A program made the position numbers and the translations under genes. The notes beneath the pieces are model-generated. The model did no database searches. It was not told the origin of the DNA and was given only the letters and a program-made list of their open reading frames with translations. DNA of 64,000 bases from Prochilodus magdalenae (lineage: Eukaryota; Chordata; Actinopteri; Characiformes; Prochilodontidae): the NCBI GenBank assembly GCA_024036415.1, contig JAMWET010003875.1, positions 130,001-194,000 of the forward strand, in the 5' to 3' direction. Positions within the stretch are counted from its first letter, which is position 1, and every line of letters starts with the position of its first letter. Positions 35,024-45,800 of the stretch are shown piece after piece.

Positions 35024-35468
35024 GGAGCGGGTTTGGTGTGCGGTGGTTCAGATGTTCTGTACAGTGGTGGTGGTGGGAATCAGGGTTCTCCATGTCTAGA
35101 ACACACATATAGACACTTCATTGACTATCTAGAACCACCAGTGAACCTACACGTGTCTTCTGAGTGTGTATGGAATGTTGGTGATGAAAATCTGGAAAAC
35201 CTGGAAATACTAAGTTCCTTTGGGGGACTATTTGACCTCACAGCGCCCTGCAGCATGTATCCCTCCACCATGAATGGAGTTTAAGGCTGAGATCTTCTCC
35301 ACACTATCATAAACAGCGTCTCAGACATCAGGCAGCGTATTCAGAACCACCTCCTGTAGGAACTTCCTGTGAGGGAGCTTTTAGAGGGGACGTCTGGTTA
35401 CCTTCACCACCACTGGGAACGGTTCTAACGTTATCTAGAACAGAGCGTTTCACACCGAACCCACCCTG
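35024..35468. mobile_element. Fold-back element in the lrit2 3' UTR region
   Basis: The left end GAGCGGGTTTGGTGTG...GTACAGTGGTGGTGGTGGGA is inverted at the right end (CCACCACTGGGAACGGTTCT...CACACCGAACCCACCC). The interior recurs at 38380-38700. About 445 bp, with no coding content. Confidence 0.75.
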
Positions 35469-35541
35469 AACAACTTTTTAGTTTCAGTTCAGATTCAGTG
35501 AAGAGCTCAGCATCTGTACCTTACCTACCGTGGACCCTCCT

Positions 35542-35547
35542 AATAAA
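35542..35547 (+). other. Poly(A) signal AATAAA of lrit2
   Basis: CTAATAAACTG lies about 740 nt after the lrit2 stop, just beyond a fold-back element at 35024-35468. An alternative A-rich AATAAA lies near 35759. Confidence 0.45.
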
Positions 35548-37042
35548 CTGCAGTCTCCTGTACAGGTGTTTGTGTGCTGAACACACTTTCTCTTCTGTGA
35601 CCGTGCAGCTTTAGCGGTGTGAAGCTTTAGCTTAAAGGTGAAGGACCTCTTTCTGCCAGATTCAAATCTGGAATATTTATATTAAGCAGCAGTACTGCTC
35701 AGTCCAACTCTACAGTCTGTAGAAATGTTTGAACTGAATGTACAACATCTGATACATAAAAATAAAAAAAACATCCAAATAACATTTAGACATTTAGAGA
35801 GTCAGTGTTGGGCTCCAGCAGGTTGGTTTGGTCTGTCTGGTTGGCTCCGAACATGGCCCAAAAAAATTACGCTGAAATTGGTCTGTGTTTAGTCTCAGAC
35901 AGGTAGGCAGTGTGTCGTCTGTGGTCTCAGACAGGTAGGCAGTGTGTCGTCTGTGGTCTCAGTGTACATCTATATTTAACGTTCACACTCTGTATCCCAG
36001 TTCATCCCATTTTTATCCAAGTCATTACATAACGTAAACCGCACACAGTGGATAATTCAGGTGAGGTCACAGGTACTTCAGCGTGGGAGGTTTTAATTAC
36101 AGGTGTCGGTGAGAAAACAAGGTTAAGCAGGAATCACCAGTGATCGCTAAGGCGGAAAATAGAGCTGAAGGGATTTTTGCTTCCATTGTTTTCCATGAAT
36201 GGAATGAACGTCTTACTTCTGTTTTCCAGGCAGCACTGTCCTCTTAGCATTCCCCATCAGCTATAGTCCTTTATTTAAACGTCTGGGTGAGGCGTCGAGA
36301 TGTCCTGCGTCAAACATAAAGACAACATCACACTGATGAAACTCCTGTACAATGTGCAGCAGGACCTCTACTGTGCAGGCATACCGCTACTCCGCCGATG
36401 ACGCGTGTGTTAATGACAGACGTCCTGTTTTCGTTTGATATATCACTGTTAAAGTTTCGCTATCAGGAGATTAGCCTTGGTGTTACCTGGTATCGGGTCA
36501 GATGTAAAACAGGGGGTAACGCCCATCTGTAGTTGACACCACAGGGATGCTGGGTAATGAGGGAAACCTGAATTCTGATGAACCCAGTGGAAGCCGGTTC
36601 AGTACCTGTTAGCATCTACAGTGGTTCTATACGTAACCCCGGATACTCCATGAACCAGTCCGTCAGGGGTTTCACACGTTTATTCAAAATTATATAAAGA
36701 CAATAAAAAGACACAGAAATCTGAAATATACGGAACAGTCCGCTCCGGAGGAACAGCGCTCGGAAGCGGGACAACGTGAAGCATGTAGAACAGTGTTACT
36801 ACGTTAGGCAGTGTTAGGTAAATTAGCATGCAGAGAACATAGCTCATTACAACAAACGATGTTCACCATAAGCAGGAGAGAGCCGCCGCCGCAGGGACGC
36901 TCGGACATCCGTACTACTGCACTGAGCTCTCCTCAACTATTCCTCGAAGCTCGGAGCACATTCCATACAACACTAGTGGATTATATACGTACTGATACAA
37001 CGGGACCCCGGAGAGACACAGCACTCAGCTCTGACCACATGC
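35548..37042. other. Intergenic between lrit2 and cdhr1a, no gene seen
   Basis: Contains a twofold repeat of GTCTCAGACAGGTAGGCAGT then GTGTCGTCTGTG at 35892-35957; otherwise nothing recognised. Confidence 0.4.
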
Positions 37043-37390
37043 ACTGTCCAGTCGAGAACAATCACTGTCCAGTTTAGAACAATCACTGTCCAGTTTAGAA
37101 CAATCACTGTCCAGTCGAGAACAATCACTGTCCAGTCTAGAACAATCACTGTCCAGTCTAGAACAATCACTGTCCAGTTTAGAACAATCACTGTCCAGTC
37201 TAGAACAATCACTGTCCAGTTTAGAACAATCACTGTCCAGTCTAGAACAATCACTGTCCAGTTTAGAACAATCACTGTCCAGTTTAGAACAATCACTGTC
37301 CAGTCTAGAACAATCACTGTCCAGTTTAGAACAATCACTGTCCAGTCTAGAACAATCACTGTCCAGTTTAGATTACTGTCCAGTTTAGAT
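37043..37390. repeat. 21-bp tandem repeat, about 16 copies
   Basis: The unit is ACAATCACTGTCCAGTTTAG plus A, with TCTAG and TCGAG variants. The minus strand reads WTVIVLN/D in an artefactual frame. Confidence 0.95.
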
Positions 37391-37905
37391 TGTTGTCCCG
37401 TTTGGTAGAAACAGATCTGATAAACACGAATGACCAGAGTTAATGAAGGAATGAAACTGAAACGGTAGCAGATCATAACGATGTTAAGCTGAAGGAGCTT
37501 CATATGTGAGAGTGAACATCTAATCTAAGTGGGCAGATGGTGGTCAACCGGCATTACCAACTGGGACTGGACTGGACGCACTAACGTTAAGAAATCATGA
37601 ACACCTTCTAAAGTATATGACTAGCAAGAAGAAATGTATAATGTAAGTCAGTGGAACCAGACTCCGCCCCCCACACCTCACAAATCTTTTCTTCCACTTC
37701 AGTCATCATAAAATTTACACACATTTCCAAGTTCCTAAAATTCCCAAATTAAGGTTGTCTTTCAACAGCCGAGTTGTATAGATGTGTCTCCATAAATGTT
37801 CTAGGCAAATGACCTAGCTGAACTTTAACAAACACGGCCAATCAAGCGTGTCCAACATCTGGACTGCCTCCATAACTGAGTGTGTGCGGTGTGAACAGAG
37901 TGATT

Positions 37906-38760
37906 GAGAGTGGGGTTGGTGTGAAGCGTGCAGATGTTCTTTACAGAGGTAGTGATGGAAACCAGGGGTCTCCCACTAGCCCTTTTCGACCATGAGAACC
38001 CTGGTGCTTCTAAGAACCTTGTTGCTATCGAGGGAACCAGCCTGCACCAGTTTTTATAGGACTCGAGGAACGCCAAAGGATACATCAACAGGGGGCGCTG
38101 TAAAGCGGTAGTATACAGGAGTACCAAGATGGCGGAGTGTGTTCCCAGTGAGTGTTTGGGCTGGTATTCCAGATGTTTGGTTATATCCAGAGAGCACTAC
38201 TGGAGATAAGAAGACCTAGAAGAGGTTCTCCAGCCGACCACTGGGTGTCGCCATTGTTGCCTTCTCTTTCCCCAACAACTGACACGCCCACATGTTGTCA
38301 CAGTCAGTACTGAGGAATCTAGTACCTTGTAGTTCTAACAATAGGTGCACAAACTGGAATGGAACCCATGTGGAAAACAACTCCATGTCTACTAACACCA
38401 TATAGACACTTTACTGACTATCTAGAACCACCAGTGGAGCTACACGTGTCTTCTGAGTGTGTATGGAATGTTGATGATGAAAATCTGGAAAACCTGGAAG
38501 TACTAAGTTCCTTTGGGGGACTATTTGACCTCACAGCGCCCTGCAGCATGTATCCCTCCACCATGAATGGAGTTTAAGGCTGAGATCTTCTCCACACTAT
38601 CATAAACAGCGTCTCAGACATCAGGCAGCGTATTCAGAACCACCTCCTGTAGGAACTTCCTGTGAGGGAGCTTTTAGAGGGGACGTCTGGTTACCTTCAC
38701 CTCCACTGTGTACAGATCTGACTGTATCTAGAGCGGACCGCTCCACACCGAACCCACTCT
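37906..38760. mobile_element. Second fold-back element copy, split by another insert
   Basis: The left end (GTGGGGTTGGTGTGAAGCGT) and right end (CTCCACACCGAACCCACTCT) match the 35024 element. Positions about 37980-38380 are foreign. The inner 38398-38700 is nearly identical to 35105-35405. Confidence 0.75.
37980..38380. mobile_element. Nested repeat insert
   Basis: GAACCCTGGTGCTTCTAAGA...CAACAGGGGGCGCTGTAAAG...TACCAAGATGGCGGA recurs inverted at about 54110-54300, and in part at about 55960-56100. Confidence 0.6.
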
Positions 38761-38994
38761 GACTGACTCTGAAAACGCAAAGTGGCTTTGTTCTGTGTGT
38801 GCTTTGTTTCTGTTGAGTACAGTGTAAGTGTGGTGTGAGTGAGTGACTCTGCCTTCACCTGAAGATGGCAGTGCGGTGTTGAGCGACTCAGGGATCAGAG
38901 TGCTCATCTTAAGCTGCCTAAATAGCTGCTGTAGTGCTGCTGTAGTGCTGCTCTGTAAGCTGACTGTGTATGAGGACAGACTAGCAGATACGGT

Positions 38995-39000
38995 TTTATT
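38995..39000 (-). other. Candidate poly(A) signal of cdhr1a (long isoform)
   Basis: AATAAA on the minus strand lies about 850 nt downstream of the cdhr1a stop. The intervening 3' UTR would contain the fold-back element at 39165-39600. Confidence 0.4.
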
Positions 39001-39164
39001 CACATTGAAACGATGATTTCCTTATTCTCACCTTTGACCCCGCCCCCGTTCCACTGAACCTCTGTCTAATGTCATTCACCCCAAGAGATTTTGAGCCTCA
39101 GCACATCATGTCTTAGTTACTGTATAGTTTCCTATGTTTCTACAACTTAGAGAAGTTTACATAT

Positions 39165-39600
39165 GTATATACACCGACCGGCCGCTTCATCAGCTCCACC
39201 TCCTTATAGCTACACCCACTGTCCACCCCATCAGCTCCATTTACCATACAGGACACTCTGTAGGTGTACAGGTCCAGACTGTAGTCCATCTGTTTCCCTG
39301 TGTACTGTATTACCCTGTTCTTCAATGGTCAGGACCCCCACAGGACCACCACAGAGCAGGTAGTATGTAGGTGGTGGATCATTCTCAGCACTGCAGTGAC
39401 ACTGACGTGGTGGTGGTGTGTTAGTGTGTGTGGTGCTGGTGTGAGGGGATCAGACACAGGTGGTCCTGTGGGGGTCCTGCCCATTGAAGAACAGGGTAAT
39501 ACAGTACACAGAGAAACAGATGGACTACAGTCTGGACCTGTACACCTACAGAGTGTCCTGTAGGGTCAGTGGAGCTGAGATGGACAGTGAGAGGATGTGT
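39165..39600. mobile_element. Long-arm fold-back element (MITE-like)
   Basis: The left arm (about 39230-39356) contains GACACTCTGTAGGTGTACAG, CATCTGTTTCCCTGTGTACT and GACCCCCACAGGACCACC. The right arm (about 39454-39580) is its near-exact reverse complement. The loop carries TGATCATTCTC-type sequence and a GTGGTGGTGTGTTAGTGTGT run. It could form a hairpin with arms of about 125 bp. It falls in the presumed 3' UTR/downstream region of cdhr1a. Confidence 0.85.
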
Positions 39601-39852
39601 ATCTAACGAAGTGTCAGGTCAGTGTCCCTCATTCAGAAAAAGACAGAGGCATAATCTCACCTTTCATTTTCAACATTCATTTTCCCTCCTCTGATTCTCA
39701 CAGTCCTGCAATCCTGCGCCTCCATTCTAACAGAGGACCTTCTGCATGTGCTTCACCTTAAAGAGTCAAAACTCCAGCGTCCCAACAGGTCCAATAGCAT
39801 CTATACTAACCTGCTGGCTTCAGCAGTTAGCATCTATGCTAACCCACTGGCC

Positions 39853-42800
39853 TCAGTAGTAGTAGCCTTGGTTAGCCTCGATGATCTTCTGCTCCAGCTT
39901 CTTCTTTAGCTCCGATACCAGCGCTGAGCTGACGTTTCCCTCTTTGCTCTGACTGGGCCTGTCTTCTGGATCTTTGCTAGCAATGGATTTCTGGCTGGGT
40001 GTGCGGCTGCAACTCCTGGAGGTCAGTGACCCCGAGATGGTGGGCACGGCCGACCTCTGACGCTCGTTGACCCTGAGATTTGCCAGCGGTGGCGGAGGCA
40101 GGACTGGTGCAGTAGGTGGGGGCGGCTTGGGCCAAGAGCTGTTGTTGTTCTTGTTGCGGTTGGCCAGATTGCTCTCCACGTCATCGGCCACAAACTTGTC
40201 GGGACTCTCCGACTGGCCGAAGGGCGTTTTGAAGTTCCACTGCTGCTGCTGCTCCCTGCGTTTGCGGCGGATGATACGGCGGGCCGGCGCAATCCTGTTG
40301 GACTTGGTGTTGCGCATGTACATAGCCGTGGAGATCAACACAGTGACCATTACCATAACGCTAATGACCCCGGCCACCATGCCTACGGCTTTCAACGGAT
40401 TGTCCCTACTTTGCATTAAAAAGGCCGCCATGGGGCCCGAGAGCGGGTTCTGCAAAAGAACACAGAGAGTACATCATAAATACAGAGCAGGTAAAGCATG
40501 GAGGACGCCTAAACGAGAAGGCGGGACCTGATTCCACCACCAATGACGCTGAATGTAACAATACAATTATGGGTCTGATGTGTGGAACTGAGGTGTAATT
40601 CACACCAGTCCAGGTATGGAGACAGGTAACCATGTGAGATAAGCTGATTAGCACTATGAAGGAAGGTTGGGAATGTGAAGCCTCCGGAACCGAGGATCTG
40701 CATAACTCAAAGCTGGTGCTTGCTTACCCTGGTAGAACAATATCCACAAGCTGACGCACCTATCAACTCATCAAATTCACTCTAGAAAATACACTCCTCA
40801 TCAGGAGAACAGCTGCTCCCAGGAGGAGGTGTGGGAGTGCAGGTGTGTTGGGAAGGGAGATAAAGGTGACCAGGATCAATAACTGATGATAAATTTAGGC
40901 TGATATGATCAATATTTATTGAGCTACACATACAGAAGTCTGTCTCTCAGTATGGTGTCGGGCCACCGTGTTCGGTAACCCAACACTCCAGACTTCTTGG
41001 TATGGAGCTGTAGAGGTTCCTGATGGTGTCCTGTGATAATCCATCCCATGCAGCTTGAACATCCTCACACAGTTCCTGCAGATGGTGCGGTAGGGGTGGA
41101 GGCCTTCTGGACGTTTGACACCAAACCATCCATCTTGGTGCTGACCACGGTGTCTCCGCACACGGATTCGTTGGGCGTCTCCACCAAGACTAAAGCGGGA
41201 CTCGTCACTGAAGATGACCCGCTGCCATTCTGAGTCACTCCATGACAGTCTGGTACGACACCACTGCAGTCTTTGGTGACGGTGACGTGGTGTTAAGGAC
41301 AGGCGTGGTAACGGTCTGTGTGCATGTAGTCCTGCGTGGTGCAGCCGTCTGCCGATGGTGCTGCACTAACAGGAGGACTCATGGAGGACACCACTGCTCG
41401 CTGGAGGTCTGTAATAGTGGTGGCTGTTGTCAATCTTGAACCATGTCAAACCTACACACCAAGTTTCAGTCCTGTGGGTTGATTCCTTCTGGGTGCTGCT
41501 GGTCTTTTGATGATGAGTGTATTTGGGCTGCTCACAAATATCCTCAGTACCGTAAGAGATCTGAGGCATCGTTTACTTCGAGTGATACTGTCAATAATCA
41601 TAAAGGAACATTCCTGGACGTCTACACACTGTGGTGTTGTGTCTCCGGGGACCCTCATCGCTGTAAATATTGTGAGCCCAGAGTTTCTCAATGGACGGAT
41701 GGCAGAAAAGAACCTGAATAAATCAGTGGAGAAGCATAAAGAGTGGAGATGTATCCAGACAGGTTTACTGAATAACACAGGTAGGCCAGGTGAGACCACT
41801 GAAGGCAGGAACCCCTCACAACAAAGACCAGTGGTCATTTGAGAGGTCAGTGGGAGAGTGCATGTGCAGCCTATACCAGGAGATGGTGCTGTTATGCAGT
41901 GAGGTCATTTCCTGGTACGGGTTGGGTCCACTTGACTGAGTAGAGGGAAGAATGACTCACAGTGTTGTTCTGACCGACTGCCTCTGTCCTTTGATGAACA
42001 CTGGACCTAAATGGAGCAATCACTTCAAAGAGGACACTAGAGTCTCCGAATGGTTTGATGTACGTGAAAATGATGTAATCCATAAACTTAGACCTTCACC
42101 GTCACCAGCTCTCTGAGATCTGGGACTGTCAAATTAGACAGGGGGAGTATCTTTTGGAAGATCAACATTCCAGCGCAATTCCAGAGAGACTGTGGAAGCC
42201 AGGATGCTCTGCAGCTGGTCTGGGTGGGGTAAGACACTGTACGCTTCCTTTCACTTGTCGCCCATTTGGGATGATAAGGTATAGAGAACCTTCATGGTAT
42301 GGAGAACCTTTATGGTATGGAGAACCTTCATGGTATGGAGAACCTTCATGGTATGGAGAACCTTCATGGTGGTTTAAAATCCCCAAAGCTCAAGTTTTCA
42401 ATCTAGATATCAAATATACAACATACATTGTGAAGTCACATTATTATGACCACTACCCTCCTTTCAACAGCTGCAGCGTGTAGCTGATAGAGGAAGTCAC
42501 ATGCCAGCTTGGTGGGTATGTAAAGGTGTGAGGTAGGCTGTATATCTGGGTATGAATCCATCCACTCACACCCACACATGCTGATTGTCTTCCCTGGGGT
42601 GGATGGGATCTTCCAGCAAGACAATGCCACATGGCTAGAAATGTGCGACACTGGTCCCGGCCCCCTAATTCCCTAGACCTGAACCCAGCTGAGCATCTGT
42701 GGGACCACCCTGATCAACGTGTTGGCTCTATGGGTCCTCCTCCGCTTATCCTCCAGCAGCTGTGGGGAACACTGGAGCCAGCATGGCTCCAGATACCTGT

Positions 42801-45800
42801 GACCACCTACAGGTCCTCAGTTAGTCACTCCCAGCCCTTCTAGCTGCTGTCTGTGCCGCACACCTCAGTTACTCCGGATATTAGCAGGTGGTCATAATAA
42901 TGTGACTTGGCTGTGTATAAAAAAGGCAGTTTAATCTATAACCAAAAATGCACAACAGAGGACCAACAATGAAAATGATGCTGTGATGAAAAGACATGTA
43001 GGATATAAATACAACATGAAGATATAAAATAAGAATTATCAAACCAGAAAAAATAACAGTGTTTTGGGCTCATATTAGACACAACACTACAAACGACACA
43101 CACCTAACACGTACAGTGTGTATATATGTACAGGTGTATTTATATAGGACTTGCTGATGTGAGTATAGATTGTGCTCCGGTGCTGCTGAACAACTCAAAA
43201 ACAGACCCCCCTCGAAATGCTCAGTGACCCTTCAGATGGGGTGGACTATGAGTTACAGTTTGGGCCTTCGGATTATTTTTCGGAAGCTAGCCTCGGGATT
43301 GACCCGGGCCCGTCTCACTGCAGTCCAGTAAAGGATTGATGAAATGAAGACTGTTAGCAAAACGGCCAAGGTGACAATGCTCAAACAAATTCCAAAAACA
43401 GTCAACGGACGCGTCCTCAGGCCCAAGAAGTACGCAATTACCCTCCCTTTGATCTGAAAGCACAACACAACACACAGAACACTTCAGATAGCAAGATCCT
43501 CCGCAGGCAGCTACACTCACAACGTCCATACTCTAACTACTATCAAAACGAGCTTCATCTACACCATCATCAGGAGAACAGCTGCACCCAGAAGGAGGTG
43601 TGGGAGTGCAGGTGTGTGGGGAAGGAGGATAAAGGTGACCAGGATCAATAACTGGTGATGAATTTAGACTGATATGATCAATATTTATTGAGCTACACAT
43701 ACAGAAGTCTGTCTCTCAGTATGGCGTCGGGCCGCCGTGTTTGCTAACCCAACACGCCAGACGTCTCGGTATGGAGCTGTAGAGGTTCCTGATGGTGTCC
43801 TGTGATAATCCATCCCATGCAGCTTGAACATCCTCACACAGTTCCTGCAGATGGTGCGGTAGGGGTGGAGGTGGAGGGACACCAGGCCTTCTGGACGTGT
43901 GACTACACACCGTTCATCTTGGTGCTGACCACGGTGCCTCCACACACGGATTCGTTGGGTGTCTCCACCAAGACTAAAGCGGGACTCGTCACTGAAGATG
44001 ACCCGCTGCCATTCTGAGTCACTCCATGACAGTCTGGTACGACACCACTGCAGTCTTTGGTGACGGTGACGTGGTGTTAAGGACAGTCGTGGTAACGGTC
44101 TGTGTGCATGTAGTCCTGGGTGGTGCAGCCGTCTGCCGATGGTGCTGCACTAACAGGATGGAGGACACCACTGCTCGCTGGAGGTCAGTAATGGTGGCTG
44201 ATTCCTTCTGGGTGCAGCTGTTCTTTTGACGGTGAGTGGATTTCAGGAGGTCTCTCTATATAGAACCACAAAGGGGCTTTCTACCAATCAGGGTCTGAGT
44301 TAACACACCTGGAGCACAAGTCGAGTTCAGAGCTGTCCAGATGGAGAACTGAAGTGCAATCAACCTGAACCCTGAACCCGAGCACAGGAGGCACAAACAG
44401 CACCACACAAGCAGAACTACAGGATCAATAACCCGGGTACAAACAGCCAAGGTCTCCGTCAGGAACCTCCACGCCGGATTACTCCTCCAGCAACTCCTCT
44501 TAGATCACATCGCTTCCAGCAGACTTTGGCTCTTTGACCAGGTGTGTGAATGAGCATGCTCAGTGGAGGATCATGGGTAAAATCAGTGAGCGATTAACGT
44601 TCCGTTTAACCCTTAATAACTATAAAAGTAACAGAAATTTAATTCCCAGTTTTTGCTGGTTCTTCTGGGAGGTGCTCCACATTGCTGATGAGCCTCCACT
44701 GAGCATCGTCAGTCAGAAATCACCATGGAAACATCTAACCACTCTCACCGCCTCAGTGATGTCGATCTTCACTACAGCCGTAGTGGTGAAAGACGGAGAG
44801 CCGCGGTCTCGAGCCTGGACCACCACGGACCACTTGCAGTCCTTCTGTCTGGTGATGTTCTGCACGATCTCCATGGACTTGATGAAGGGTTTGAGCTTGA
44901 TCTCGCCCGTGCTAGTGTTGATGTCGAAAACGTTTTCTGGGTCCGCCTTCATGATGGAGTACTCGATCACGTTATTTGGTTCCTCTGCGTCGTCGTCCAC
45001 GGCCTGCACACAGAGGGGTCAGGTCAGAGACAGTCTGAGCAGGCTGAAGGGACACTTTAACCAAACCGCGGTATCACGAATAAGAGAGAGGCCAGTCCTG
45101 CATGAGGTACGACTGAGGTTCAAAAAAATGTGTCTGGTAGCAACATTAGCTCTCAAAAACGCCAACTGTAAAAACCTCTCACATCTGGACGCCAATAAAA
45201 TACACAATCATAAAGAAACGCTCTGATGACATCACGCAGCTGTATGTACACCTGTACACTGACTCTCCAGCATCTCCAGTGAGCAGCGGTTCTGCAGACA
45301 TGGCTGATAAGGGGGGTCAGTGGAGGGGCCAGACTGCTTTAAGGCTCAGCTGACCACTCTGCCCAGCTGTGGTGCAGAGGAGCATCTCAGAACATCTATC
45401 ATTGGGGGCTACAACAGCAGAAGACCACACAGGGTTCCACTTCAGTGAGCTGAGAACAGAGGACACACTGGACACAGGCTTACCAAGTCTGGACAGTTGG
45501 GGACCAGAGACCAATTTAGATTCCTGCTAAGGCAACCAGACAGTAGGGTGGAGGCGGTGTAGTGGTGTGGGGAAACAGTCTGGGCCGGTCTCTTCAGAGC
45601 CACAACTGAGCTTCTTTGGGATGTGGTAGAACTGAACACTGAAAGATCTGCTGGAAGTGCTGGAAGCAGTCACTGTGTCTGGTGGGATCCATGCCATGAC
45701 AGGCTGTGTTAAGGGTAGCGTGAGGAACCCAGTATTGGTGTGAGTGAGGACACAGCGGACACCTCTTTAGTCAGCCTGTAAGATCTCGCTTCTCTGACAG

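Noticed and set aside
44534..45226. 230-codon plus-strand frame
   Set aside because: It is antisense to cdhr1a exon 16 plus flanking intron; the minus-strand reading is a clear cadherin repeat with matching splice sites.
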